Positions 25,101 to 32,216 of a stretch of DNA of 64,000 nucleotides are shown one piece after another; the stretch's first letter is position 1, and each line of letters opens with the position of its first letter. Below the pieces are notes generated by a model. The model saw only the letters and a program-made list of their open reading frames with translations, did no database searches and had not been told where the DNA came from. The stretch is from positions 1 to 64,000 of the forward strand of contig CALCYA010000074.1 of the NCBI GenBank assembly GCA_937906165.1, given 5' to 3'. The translations under genes and the position numbers were made by a program. This DNA is from an uncultured Bacteroidales bacterium. GTDB taxonomy: Bacteria; Bacteroidota; Bacteroidia; Bacteroidales; Bacteroidaceae.

Positions 25101-25301
25101 ATACTCTGTTTTTTGAAACTTTTTATGTGCAAGCAACAGGGCAAGGTCAAAGGCAACAAGAGCAACAAGGATTTATACGAAAGGCAGGAACTGCTGTAAA
25201 TACTACCTGAAGGCGTGGAGATTTTTGGTGTAAACTCGCTGTGTCCTTGTGCTGTTGCCTCTTGCCCTACCTTCGCACACGAAAAAGTCAAAACAGAGTA
25301 T
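25101..25301 (-). ncRNA. Long structured leader, copy A, upstream of ardA
   Basis: A 201-base inverted repeat with stepwise stems. 25101-25112 pairs with 25290-25301 (12 bp, perfect), CTTTTT 25119-25124 with 25282-25287, TGTGC 25126-25130 with 25275-25279, GGGCAAG 25139-25145 with 25261-25267, GGCAAC 25152-25157 with 25254-25259, and AGCA-A-CAAGGA 25161-25171 with 25244-25253. Unpaired bases fall mainly on one arm. The base lies 20 bases from the ardA start. Together with the copy at 2455-2704 it shows covarying stems. It could be a regulatory RNA leader or a single-strand promoter of the kind known before ardA in plasmids. Confidence 0.6.
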
Positions 25302-25388
25302 CACTGTGGGGAAAGGGGAAAAGAGCAAAGATGAAAGAGCAAAGAGTGGAGAGAGAAACAAGGCAGGTGGTATAAAGACACAAAAAGT

Positions 25389-25635
25389 TTGTATCGCTGT
25401 ATCTTTGTATTAAAATCGGCATAACATACTATATAACAAGTACTTGCGGTCGATACAAATGTGATACAAGTTAGATTTGTCCTATGATACAAAACGATGA
25501 AGAGGTATGCAAGGTGATACAAAAGCAGGAATGAAGAAAATTGTATCAGGTTTGTATCAAGATTGTATCTGTGAATTTCTCCTTTATTATTAAGAAGTTA
25601 TATCTTCTTTCTTTTGCTTTGATACAAAGATACAA
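25389..25635. repeat. Iteron-like array, ten GATACAA sites
   Basis: GATACAA occurs on the plus strand at 25452, 25463, 25486, 25516, 25621 and 25629, and as TTGTATC at 25389, 25541, 25552 and 25563. Three of the inverted sites and one plus pair are spaced 11 bases apart, about one helical turn. The region is AT-rich, non-coding and next to the replication operon. This fits a phage replication origin bound by an initiator, or a multi-site operator. The rest of the 25302-25747 stretch holds no gene I can support. Confidence 0.6.
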
Positions 25636-25693
25636 AAGATTAGTACGGAAATAAGAAGAGGTAAAATTGAAAGATGTTGCCTTTGCTTACGGC

Positions 25694-25729
25694 ACAAAAA
25701 AATGCTGCACGGCAAATGCCATACAGCAG
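25694..25729 (-). terminator. Terminator of the replication operon
   Basis: On the minus strand an imperfect stem (CTGCTGTATGGCA / GCCGTGCAGCA region, 25703-25729) is followed by TTTTTTTG. It lies just after the stop of the 117-aa gene and closes the transcript that starts near 29.98 kb. Confidence 0.65.
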
Positions 25730-25747
25730 TGAGTGGTAGAAGAGGAT

Positions 25748-26101
25748 TTAATGCTGATGTTCCTTTTTCCAATTAAGCCATTGCTCTACTTCCCTGTCGA
25801 AATCTTCGGGAGCGATGTTGCGCCGTACAATGGTGTTGTAGTCATCGGATATAAAGAACTCCAGCCAATGTGCCCCTTCAAAATAGAAGGCCACATAGGT
25901 GAGCAGTACCCACTCCAATTTGCGACCTTGATAGGCGGTGAGCCGAAGGCGTGTGCCGTGTCGCATATTGTCAAAGTAGGTATATACCTTCCTTGCAAAC
26001 TTGCGGAATTCTTTGTCGGCAAGATACTTTTCGTTGAACTGTGCAACGGTGTAGGACTGCACAAGAGTGCGTACTGTTTCGTTTCTAAAGGAATTGTTCA
26101 T
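25748..26101 (-). CDS. Phage protein after the primase, 117 aa
   Basis: The start at 26101 (MNNSFRNETVRTLVQSY) is preferred over 26125, giving a 17-base overlap with the primase gene. The protein is rich in aromatic residues (YVAFYFEGAHWLEFFISDDY). No family recognised. Coupling to the primase-helicase and closeness to the iteron array suggest a replication role, perhaps the origin-binding partner, but no DNA-binding motif is visible. Confidence 0.65.
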   Translation of the reverse strand: MNNSFRNETVRTLVQSYTVAQFNEKYLADKEFRKFARKVYTYFDNMRHGTRLRLTAYQGRKLEWVLLTYVAFYFEGAHWLEFFISDDYNTIVRRNIAPEDFDREVEQWLNWKKEHQH

Positions 26102-28901
26102 CGGGTATAAATTCGTTAGGGTCATTTTTCTTCTCTTTGTATCTCTTTGTCTGCACGAATATCATATCCACGAAATTGCCCTCAACACGCCTTGATATGC
26201 GCTTTTGATTGTTGCAAAGCTCGTCAGGGTTGAGCGTGTCGATATAGGGGCAAAGGTGGCAGAAAGAATGCAGTTTCTGCGTAAAACGCTGCATTGTGAG
26301 GTTGGTTACGTTGGCATACTTGCGGTAGTCATCGAACACCTCACGGCGTATAAGCAGTTTGTCGAGTTTGTCGCCGTCTTCAGCAAAATAACCGTTAGCC
26401 CAATCTTCAAAGTTATTTCCGATGTCTTGTCTGTATTTGCGTAACAAGATATTATCCATTGGGGGCAATATCTTGATATTCTCCCGGCATAGGGAGAGGT
26501 AAAAGCGAAGGCACTGCATAAGGAAATTTATATCAGCATTCCAATCAGCCGGGCTGTAATCGTGTGTAAAGAGGTCGCGCCCGAAATCATCGCGTATGGA
26601 GCGTGTTTCGAGGTAGTCGTTTGTCTCGGTGAGCTGGTGGTAATAGTCGCTATAGACCATATAGAGCATACGCGCCTCGGTGGAGCTGTCAAAGTCCAGC
26701 GGTACATAATTGGTGGTAAAACCAAACTTGGGGCTTTGCTCAAAGGGTATGCTGTAACTTTGATTGTTCTTCGGGTTCACCGTCATATCGCTTGTGATGA
26801 TGTCATAGAACAGCCCCATAGAGAGGTATTGGGCGCAGTCATCGACAAGCACAAAATCGGTGTGTATGTTCACTTGGTCGAAAACGTGGGGGTTATCCAT
26901 CAGTTTTGGGCTTCTTCCCGATAACTTGACTGTACGCATAAACATAGAGAGAGCCTTGAAGAGGAATGATTTTCCGCTTCGGCCGTTACATTCTCCGTTT
27001 TCGCCTATCTTGTTATCCATTGCCTGCGGAGCCCACGCACGCGAGGGTGATTTGTAGCGGTGGAGCATATAGCCGATAGCGAATATCTTGTTTATAAGGT
27101 TCTGCTTCTGCTCGGCTATCTCTGTGGGTGTCAATCCCTCGCCGTCGATGCAAAAGCGGTGGGTGGCTGCATACTCGGCTGCTGCTTCCCTGTCTTCGCC
27201 GAAGCGGTACTCCATTTCCTTGCGCCAATAGATACGGCTTGAATTGATAACGTAACCGCATAGGCAGCTTTTGCCGGACTCCAGCACCTCGATGTCGAAG
27301 TGTGGCTTGCCCCCTTGCTCGGAGCGTGTGATGCTGAACATATCGGGCATAACGGTGAACTCATAAGGCAATACGTTATCTTCCCAAACATAGTGCTGAA
27401 AAGATGTATCGCCCTTTTGATGCACTATAATCTCTGAAGGTGTTACCTCGATTGATTTACGGGTAAAGAAGAAGAGCTGTGTTGTGGGGGTAAAGGTGGT
27501 AAAGTCCAATTCCACCTCGCGGAGGTTTTCAAGAGAGGTTTCCGAAAACTTCATTGAGTTTACAATGAGGTTTCGGATATTCTCTGCCAAACAGCGTTCT
27601 TCAGCCCATTCTCGCACGAAACGGCGTACATCTTTCGCCTTTATCTGCTTTACTATGTTGCCTGTAACCTGTATGTACCGGGTATTGGCTGCATTGGTAT
27701 CGCGCAGTGTACGAAAACCGTTCAACTGCAAGAAGTAATAAAGGCGTACTGCCGATATGGTTAGTTCTCTCTTGCACGATTTTTCATTGATTGTCTCTAC
27801 CCAGAATTTTGCAGGCATCGCCATTTTAATGAGGTCGCGGAAATCGGCAACATCACGGCGAAGTTCTTGCCAATCGCGGAGATCCTTGCGAGGCTTACCG
27901 CGATTGTCGCGATAGGTGGAGAGCCATTCGGGGAGCCACACTGTATATATGTCGATATGGCGCAGTGCCAATTCTGCACCTTTCTTACGCCCTGTAGCGT
28001 CGATGTCGGGAATGTTGTATATGGTATCGGCATAGCGGTAGAGTTTGGCAACCTCGGACTCTGTGAGGGTGTATGTCTCGGAGTTGAACCATATAGGAAT
28101 GTAGCCCATAGACTTTAAGCAAAGAGCGTCGCGCTCTCCACTGCATATAAATATCTCTTCGAGCTTTCTTTCCCGTTGTTCGCCCTCTTCTTCATCATCG
28201 CAACTGTTGAGCTTGCCGAACTGCTCCTGTAACTCGCGCAGGCCGTTGATATAGTCTTTGGGCTTTACTCCTTCGGGAGTGTATGAGAAACGCCACTGCT
28301 TTTCGGGGTTGAGAGGTTCGTATATCTTGTAGAACACCCTGCCGTCGTCTGTACGGCATTCACGCATAAATATAGGATAGTTCTCTGTGCTATATTTGAG
28401 TGTTACTTCCCTGTTCTTTACATAGCCTACATATTCTGCCTCGTACCAATTAAGAGCCTCTGCGTGTTCTGCCCGTACTTTCGGGCCGAGGACTTTAAGA
28501 TGTTCTTCGGGTATGGACTCCAACAGGGAGAATATGCGTGTTCCCTCTTTCTCTTCGCTCGTTGCCGGGCGTTTCTCGATGCGTGGCTTGTTGATTGAGG
28601 GCGAGAGTTCTTCGTTTATGCCGAAGATACCGGCCAACAGCAGAACCGCTTCGTAAAAGTGGGTGATGCCTTCCTCTTTCATACATATATCTATGGGAGA
28701 AAGAGCGTGCCCGTCGTCGCCGAAATCTACGACTTTCCACACTCCGCCGGAATAGTGCAAGCAGGCCGAAGCAGTCTTTTCGTTCTGCCTCGCCCTGAAT
28801 TTGTTCTTCGTTCCGACAACATCAGCAACTTGTGGATAGTAGCGGAGAATGATGTCTAAACCGTCTCGTGTCGCTTTGTAAAGGTCGGTTGCCTGTATCA
28901 T
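26085..28901 (-). CDS. Phage primase-helicase
   Basis: 938 aa. N-terminal region like a DnaG-type primase start (FRARQNEKTASACLHYSGGV ... VVDFGDDGHAL, about 30-75). Then a TOPRIM-like stretch (IFICSGERDALCLKSMGYIP, later NIPDIDATGRKKG, about 240-320). The C-terminal helicase has Walker A in NGRSGKSFLF and Walker B in FVLVDDCAQYL (about 635-690), followed by a sensor-like FGFTTNYVP. This is a D5/SF3-type primase-helicase as found in Bacteroidetes phages and satellites. It would prime and unwind at the origin. It forms an operon with the small gene downstream and lies behind small DNA-binding genes. Confidence 0.88.
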   Translation of the reverse strand: MIQATDLYKATRDGLDIILRYYPQVADVVGTKNKFRARQNEKTASACLHYSGGVWKVVDFGDDGHALSPIDICMKEEGITHFYEAVLLLAGIFGINEELSPSINKPRIEKRPATSEEKEGTRIFSLLESIPEEHLKVLGPKVRAEHAEALNWYEAEYVGYVKNREVTLKYSTENYPIFMRECRTDDGRVFYKIYEPLNPEKQWRFSYTPEGVKPKDYINGLRELQEQFGKLNSCDDEEEGEQRERKLEEIFICSGERDALCLKSMGYIPIWFNSETYTLTESEVAKLYRYADTIYNIPDIDATGRKKGAELALRHIDIYTVWLPEWLSTYRDNRGKPRKDLRDWQELRRDVADFRDLIKMAMPAKFWVETINEKSCKRELTISAVRLYYFLQLNGFRTLRDTNAANTRYIQVTGNIVKQIKAKDVRRFVREWAEERCLAENIRNLIVNSMKFSETSLENLREVELDFTTFTPTTQLFFFTRKSIEVTPSEIIVHQKGDTSFQHYVWEDNVLPYEFTVMPDMFSITRSEQGGKPHFDIEVLESGKSCLCGYVINSSRIYWRKEMEYRFGEDREAAAEYAATHRFCIDGEGLTPTEIAEQKQNLINKIFAIGYMLHRYKSPSRAWAPQAMDNKIGENGECNGRSGKSFLFKALSMFMRTVKLSGRSPKLMDNPHVFDQVNIHTDFVLVDDCAQYLSMGLFYDIITSDMTVNPKNNQSYSIPFEQSPKFGFTTNYVPLDFDSSTEARMLYMVYSDYYHQLTETNDYLETRSIRDDFGRDLFTHDYSPADWNADINFLMQCLRFYLSLCRENIKILPPMDNILLRKYRQDIGNNFEDWANGYFAEDGDKLDKLLIRREVFDDYRKYANVTNLTMQRFTQKLHSFCHLCPYIDTLNPDELCNNQKRISRRVEGNFVDMIFVQTKRYKEKKNDPNEFIPDEQFL

Positions 28902-29104
28902 ACTGCATAATCGTCATCTTCAGTTACACGGTAGATAAGCCACTCAACAAGCATTTCATCGCGCAGGTGATATGTCAATGTTACTGTACGCAAATAGGTC
29001 AGTTTCTCACCGACAACGATATTCACAGGTAGATTATGGTCGAGCACCATTTTCGATAGGCGATTGCATAATGAGGCTTTCAATGCTATTTGTTTTTCTT
29101 CCAT
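28898..29104 (-). CDS. Small phage protein, 68 aa
   Basis: The start is chosen at 29104 (MEEKQIALKASLCNRLSKM); an upstream Met at 29137 is possible. The end overlaps the primase start by four bases. The second half is beta-rich (VVGEKLTYLRTVTLTYHL). No family recognised. Confidence 0.6.
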   Translation of the reverse strand: MEEKQIALKASLCNRLSKMVLDHNLPVNIVVGEKLTYLRTVTLTYHLRDEMLVEWLIYRVTEDDDYAV

Positions 29105-29194
29105 TGTCCTGTAATTTGAGAGTTGAAAAAATGCCACTCACAGTGGGCTTCACAGCAGGCTGTGGGTGGACTTTGAAAAAGGAAAGTTTATAGT

Positions 29195-29422
29195 TTATTC
29201 ATTAGATAGAATAAATTCTGTTATCTCTTTCTTGCTGAAGTAATATGACTTCTGCTGTTTACGGTGTGGCAACTGCCCCCTGTAACACATCTTTTTCACT
29301 GCTCCCTCTGTCTTGTCGAGCATTCTTGCGACTTCGGCAACAGAAAGCACTTCATCATTGAGACGGTGGAGCTTTTTGGCTATCTTGTCGGCCAATAGTT
29401 CCAGTTCACTCGGCTTCAGCAT
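29195..29422 (-). CDS. Excisionase-type HTH protein, 75 aa
   Basis: Contains a winged helix-turn-helix of the MerR/HTH_17 type: LSVAEVARMLDKTEGAVKKM followed by YRGQLPHRKQQKSYYF and a recognition-wing ending EITEFIL. Such small proteins act as excisionases or early regulators. It overlaps the upstream gene by 17 bases. It is near the right end of the prophage, where control genes are expected. Confidence 0.8.
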   Translation of the reverse strand: MLKPSELELLADKIAKKLHRLNDEVLSVAEVARMLDKTEGAVKKMCYRGQLPHRKQQKSYYFSKKEITEFILSNE

Positions 29423-29672
29423 AGGCTTTCATCGCTTTTTGTCGTAACTCCTTATAACTGTCTATCACATTGCCGGTAATGGTAACAAGGCAGTTGCGCC
29501 TATCGTATGAAGCAGATATGCGTATGCCTTTGCTTGCCCCCTCGTCAATGTTCCACCTATATATAAGGACTGACATTGTGGTACACTCTTTTGATGATGC
29601 CAAACGACCTACTTTCGTTTCTCCGCGCTTGAGGCTGCGGAGCCATTTTGTTTTGTTCTCGATAATGTCCAT
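29406..29672 (-). CDS. Small phage protein, 88 aa
   Basis: The frame (MDIIENKTKWLRSLKRGETK ...) is coherent over its full length and reads beta-rich in the middle (GIRISASYDRRNCLVTITGN). It overlaps the upstream HTH gene by 64 bases, an unusually long overlap, so a later start (Met at 29576) or an altered end of the upstream gene is possible. Function unknown. Confidence 0.5.
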   Translation of the reverse strand: MDIIENKTKWLRSLKRGETKVGRLASSKECTTMSVLIYRWNIDEGASKGIRISASYDRRNCLVTITGNVIDSYKELRQKAMKAYAEAE

Positions 29673-29875
29673 CGTACTAAATGACCTTTAATTGATACTT
29701 GTTTTCTTACACTTGAAAGATATGCCGGGTCTTTCTTCAGCTCCATTATATCTGCATAGTTCTTTACTGTTGTTACACTCACGTTCAAAAGCAGTGCGAC
29801 TTCGGTGTTGCTCATTACAGGAAAAACCTTTGAAAAATATTCACACTGTTCTGCACTTAATTTCTTTGTCCTCAT
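29609..29875 (-). CDS. Small HTH DNA-binding protein, 88 aa
   Basis: The start is chosen at 29875 (MRTKKLSAEQCEYFSKVFPV) because the sequence before it is not protein-like. The helix-turn-helix is MSNTEVALLLNVSVTTVKNY (about 21-40). It is the first gene of the early minus-strand operon, so it may be the repressor or an activator of early genes. The last 25 residues (NGSAASSAEKRK) overlap the next gene and look less convincing. Confidence 0.65.
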   Translation of the reverse strand: MRTKKLSAEQCEYFSKVFPVMSNTEVALLLNVSVTTVKNYADIMELKKDPAYLSSVRKQVSIKGHLVRWTLSRTKQNGSAASSAEKRK

Positions 29876-29975
29876 AAGATTTGTTGATAATGTTTTGTAA
29901 AAAGTTCTTAAAAACATTAAACAACTGTGAACCTTGATAAGGGTTAGAAATGTTCGTTAGTGAGTTTGTTCAGTA

Positions 29976-29983
29976 CAAAAGTA
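29976..29983 (-). promoter_or_regulatory. Likely early promoter of the prophage
   Basis: On the minus strand TACTTTTG (plus-strand CAAAAGTA) matches the -7 box TAnnTTTG; the matching -33 region is only T-rich. It lies about 100 bases before the first early gene. The stretch 29876-30476 has no coding gene that I can support; it holds this promoter, a terminator, a facing promoter, tandem repeats and hairpins, each listed separately. Confidence 0.5.
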
Positions 29984-30061
29984 GAGGGGGCAAAAAAGTC
30001 ATAAAAGACCTTTGGCATAAATCTCATTTTCTGTATTGTGTACCTTAAAAAGTGTAAAAAA

Positions 30062-30102
30062 AAGCGTCTTGAAAGCGAAAATTTTCGCTCCCAAGACGCT
30101 AT
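30062..30102 (-). terminator. Strong hairpin terminator at the prophage edge
   Basis: AGCGTCTTG, AA, AGCGAAAA / TTTTCGCT, CC, CAAGACGCT forms a two-part perfect stem. Read on the minus strand it is followed by TTTTTTTT. It would stop transcription entering the prophage from the chromosome side. Confidence 0.75.
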
Positions 30103-30117
30103 AAAGGTGGGTGGGAA

Positions 30118-30149
30118 TTTGTATATGTTACCCAAATTTGCTATCTTTG
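30118..30149 (+). promoter_or_regulatory. Promoter pointing out of the prophage
   Basis: TTTG at 30118-30121, a 20-base spacer and TATCTTTG at 30142-30149 match the Bacteroidetes consensus well. Transcription would start near 30156, inside the tandem repeats, with no convincing ORF before the hairpin at 30310-30340. Confidence 0.6.
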
Positions 30150-30150
30150 T

Positions 30151-30202
30151 CTAACAAACTTGCAAACCAACTAACAAAGGTGCAAACCAAGTTGCAAACC
30201 AA
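30151..30202 (+). repeat. Tandem 20-bp repeat, 2.6 copies
   Basis: CTAACAAACTTGCAAACCAA (30151-30170) is followed at once by CTAACAAAGGTGCAAACCAA (30171-30190) and a partial copy GTTGCAAACCAA (30191-30202). TGCAAACCAA thus occurs three times. The repeats directly follow a -7 box, the position of an operator. They may bind the phage repressor or mark an integrase arm site. Confidence 0.65.
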
Positions 30203-30345
30203 GTGAAAATATAGAGAAAAAAAACGAACAGAAAACTTGTAATATATTGATTAAGTGGACTTTCCCTAAAGTTGCTGTTCTCATCAAAGAGACTCCAAGC
30301 GAGTCACTGGAAAGGAGTAACATCAAATGTTGCTCCTTTCACTTT
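30156..30345 (+). ncRNA. Candidate small RNA of about 190 bases
   Basis: The region starts at the predicted promoter, carries the tandem repeats, then a hairpin GACTC-CAAGC-GAGTC (30291-30305) and a longer one at 30310-30340 (GAAAGGAGTAACA / TGTTGCTCCTTTC with one G-T pair), followed by ACTTTTA. This makes a promoter-to-terminator unit without a real ORF. It could be a phage regulatory RNA. It may equally be only the leader of the DUF3108 gene, although that would need read-through. Confidence 0.4.
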
Positions 30346-30476
30346 TATATCATTGCCAGAAAAGTGTGAATTATAATTAATGTATGGCTATAAATTAACA
30401 TTTTAAGTTAATTTATACTCTTGTAGTTCAGTAGCGAGTTTTCTTTTATTACCTTTGGGGCGAATAACAAATACTT

Positions 30477-31301
30477 ATGGATATGAAAAACAGAGTGATG
30501 GCTATTGTAACATTGCTGTTGATTGTGTTCTGCAGCGCACAGGCCGGTACATATAATATAAAGAGAACCCAGACTTTTAAGTCGGGAGAGACGTTGAAAT
30601 GTAATTTCTATTTCAATTGGAACTTTATATGGATTAAAGTAGGTGAAGCCTCGCTTACTATCCGTGACACCATTTATAATGGACAGAGTGCCAAGTGTAT
30701 GAAACTGCTCAGCTCTACAAACAAGAAGGCTGACTCTTTTTTCCGCATGAGGGATACGCTCATGACAGTGTTCACCGATGACTACAAGCCTCTTTATTAC
30801 CGTAAGGCGTCTGTTGAGGGCAAAAAATACCGTCTGCGTCAGGTGTGGTACAGCTATCTTGATGCTTCAAGGGTGAAGGTTGCCCAATACAGCCGATACA
30901 ATGACGAGGCGCCGATATATAAGGAGGAGGTGTTCGACGGTCCTATATATGATATGATGAGCCTTCTGGCATATGCCCGTACACTCGACTTCACTTCTCT
31001 GAAGAAGGGTACACGCCTCACGTTCAATGTTGCATCGGGCAAGAAGGTCGAGAAACAGCATCTTGTCTATCGTGGCAAGAAAAAGACGAAGTCCGATGAC
31101 GGACATGAGTATGACTGTTTCAGGGTTTCCCTGATAACAGAGGAGGACGGCGATGAAGAGGAGATAGTGAATTTCCACGTAACCGATGACAGGAACCATC
31201 TTCCTATCCTGCTCGACCTTGTGCTGAACTTCGGTTCGGCAAAGGCGCGTCTCAGTCATATGAGTGGTGTTATGTATCCTGTTACGGCTGTGGTCGATTA
31301 G
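30477..31301 (+). CDS. DUF3108 protein, secreted
   Basis: 274 aa with a signal peptide ending near AQAG (residue 24). The start YNIKRTQTFKSGETLKCNFY and the segment FNWNFIWIKVGEASLTIRDT match the DUF3108 family, a periplasmic or outer-membrane-associated family with a lipid-binding-like beta-barrel fold and unclear function. First chromosomal gene after the prophage. It ends 12 bases before the radical SAM gene, so the two form an operon. The Met at 30483 is an equally good start. Confidence 0.85.
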   Translation: MDMKNRVMAIVTLLLIVFCSAQAGTYNIKRTQTFKSGETLKCNFYFNWNFIWIKVGEASLTIRDTIYNGQSAKCMKLLSSTNKKADSFFRMRDTLMTVFTDDYKPLYYRKASVEGKKYRLRQVWYSYLDASRVKVAQYSRYNDEAPIYKEEVFDGPIYDMMSLLAYARTLDFTSLKKGTRLTFNVASGKKVEKQHLVYRGKKKTKSDDGHEYDCFRVSLITEEDGDEEEIVNFHVTDDRNHLPILLDLVLNFGSAKARLSHMSGVMYPVTAVVD

Positions 31302-31313
31302 TGTTCCCTTTGT

Positions 31314-32153
31314 ATGATCACACGTTGCTATCTTGAGATAACGAACATCTGTAACCTTGACTGCATATTCTGTCCAAAGACAGTGCGTGCCAAGCGTAGT
31401 CTCACACCTCAGGAGTTCGATTGCCTTACCGACCGTCTGCGTGGTGAGGTCAAGTTTCTCTATTTCCACCTGATGGGTGAGCCCCTGTTGCATAGACATC
31501 TTCCACAGTTCATTGTCACTGCACGTGAAAAAGGTCTTATTCCGGTGCTCACCACGAATGGCACTCTGCTCGACAAGGCGCAGGATGTAATCGAGGCGGT
31601 TCCGCATAAGGTGCAGATATCGCTCCACTCGCATGAGGGAAACGGAAAGGAGAACTTCGCAGAGTATATCGATGGTGTCATGCGTTTTGCCAAGGAGGCT
31701 GCTTCGCGGGGAACGATAATTGTGCTGCGTCTGTGGAACCAGGGCGGTTACGATACTGCAAACGCTCGGCTTATAGAACTGCTTGAACAGCATGTGCCGC
31801 GTCCGTGGGTTGAGCGTCACGACGGTTGGCGTATGGCCGATAACATATATCTTGAGTATGACCGCATGTTCGAGTGGCCTGACAGCGAGGGTGAAGAGTG
31901 TGTCTGTGAAGAGGCTTTCTGTTATGCCTTGCGCAACCAGATAGGCGTGCTTGCCGATGGAACGGTTGTGCCTTGCTGTCTCGATCACAACGGGGATATT
32001 CCTTTAGGCAATCTGTTTGATCAGCCGTTGGATGAGATCCTCTCTTCATCGCGCGCAAGGGCAATGTATGATGGCTTCACACGTCACGAGGCTGTCGAGC
32101 CGCTATGCCGCCGTTGCGGATATATGTCGGTGACAAAAAGGTTCAGACGGTGA
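31314..32153 (+). CDS. Radical SAM protein with SPASM-like C-terminus
   Basis: 279 aa. The cluster motif is at the N-terminus, CNLDCIFC (CX3CX2C), in the context YLEITNICNLDCIFCPKTVR. A TTNGT motif follows near residue 80. The C-terminal Cys-rich segment (GVLADGTVVPCCLDHNGDIP, later EPLCRRCGY) is SPASM-like and probably binds another iron-sulfur cluster. The reaction is unknown. It is shorter than the known sulfatase maturases. It shares an operon with the DUF3108 gene and faces the sulfatase gene across a shared terminator. Confidence 0.85.
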   Translation: MITRCYLEITNICNLDCIFCPKTVRAKRSLTPQEFDCLTDRLRGEVKFLYFHLMGEPLLHRHLPQFIVTAREKGLIPVLTTNGTLLDKAQDVIEAVPHKVQISLHSHEGNGKENFAEYIDGVMRFAKEAASRGTIIVLRLWNQGGYDTANARLIELLEQHVPRPWVERHDGWRMADNIYLEYDRMFEWPDSEGEECVCEEAFCYALRNQIGVLADGTVVPCCLDHNGDIPLGNLFDQPLDEILSSSRARAMYDGFTRHEAVEPLCRRCGYMSVTKRFRR

Positions 32154-32157
32154 TACC

Positions 32158-32201
32158 ATAAAACAATAATAGCGGACCGTGGTCCGCTATTATTGTTTTA
32201 T
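32158..32201. terminator. Bidirectional terminator
   Basis: A perfect palindrome of about 44 bases: ATAAAACAATAATAGCGGAC... pairs with its own reverse complement around GGACC-GT-GGTCC. T-rich sequence follows on both strands. It ends the DUF3108/radical SAM operon and the convergent sulfatase gene. Confidence 0.9.
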
Positions 32202-32216
32202 ATGGCTATTTTCCTA

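Noticed and set aside
30151..30202. CRISPR array
   Set aside because: Repeats are directly tandem without spacers, only 2.6 copies, and no cas genes are present.
30867..31988. 373-aa reading frame on the minus strand
   Set aside because: It spans both the DUF3108 and radical SAM genes in antisense; those have clear families, and this frame has no recognisable domain.
31314..32153. Radical SAM protein as maturase of the double-glycine peptide, or as sulfatase maturase
   Set aside because: It is 15 kb from the peptide island, outside the prophage and in an operon with a DUF3108 gene. It is also shorter than anSME enzymes, and its family context does not fit either role.
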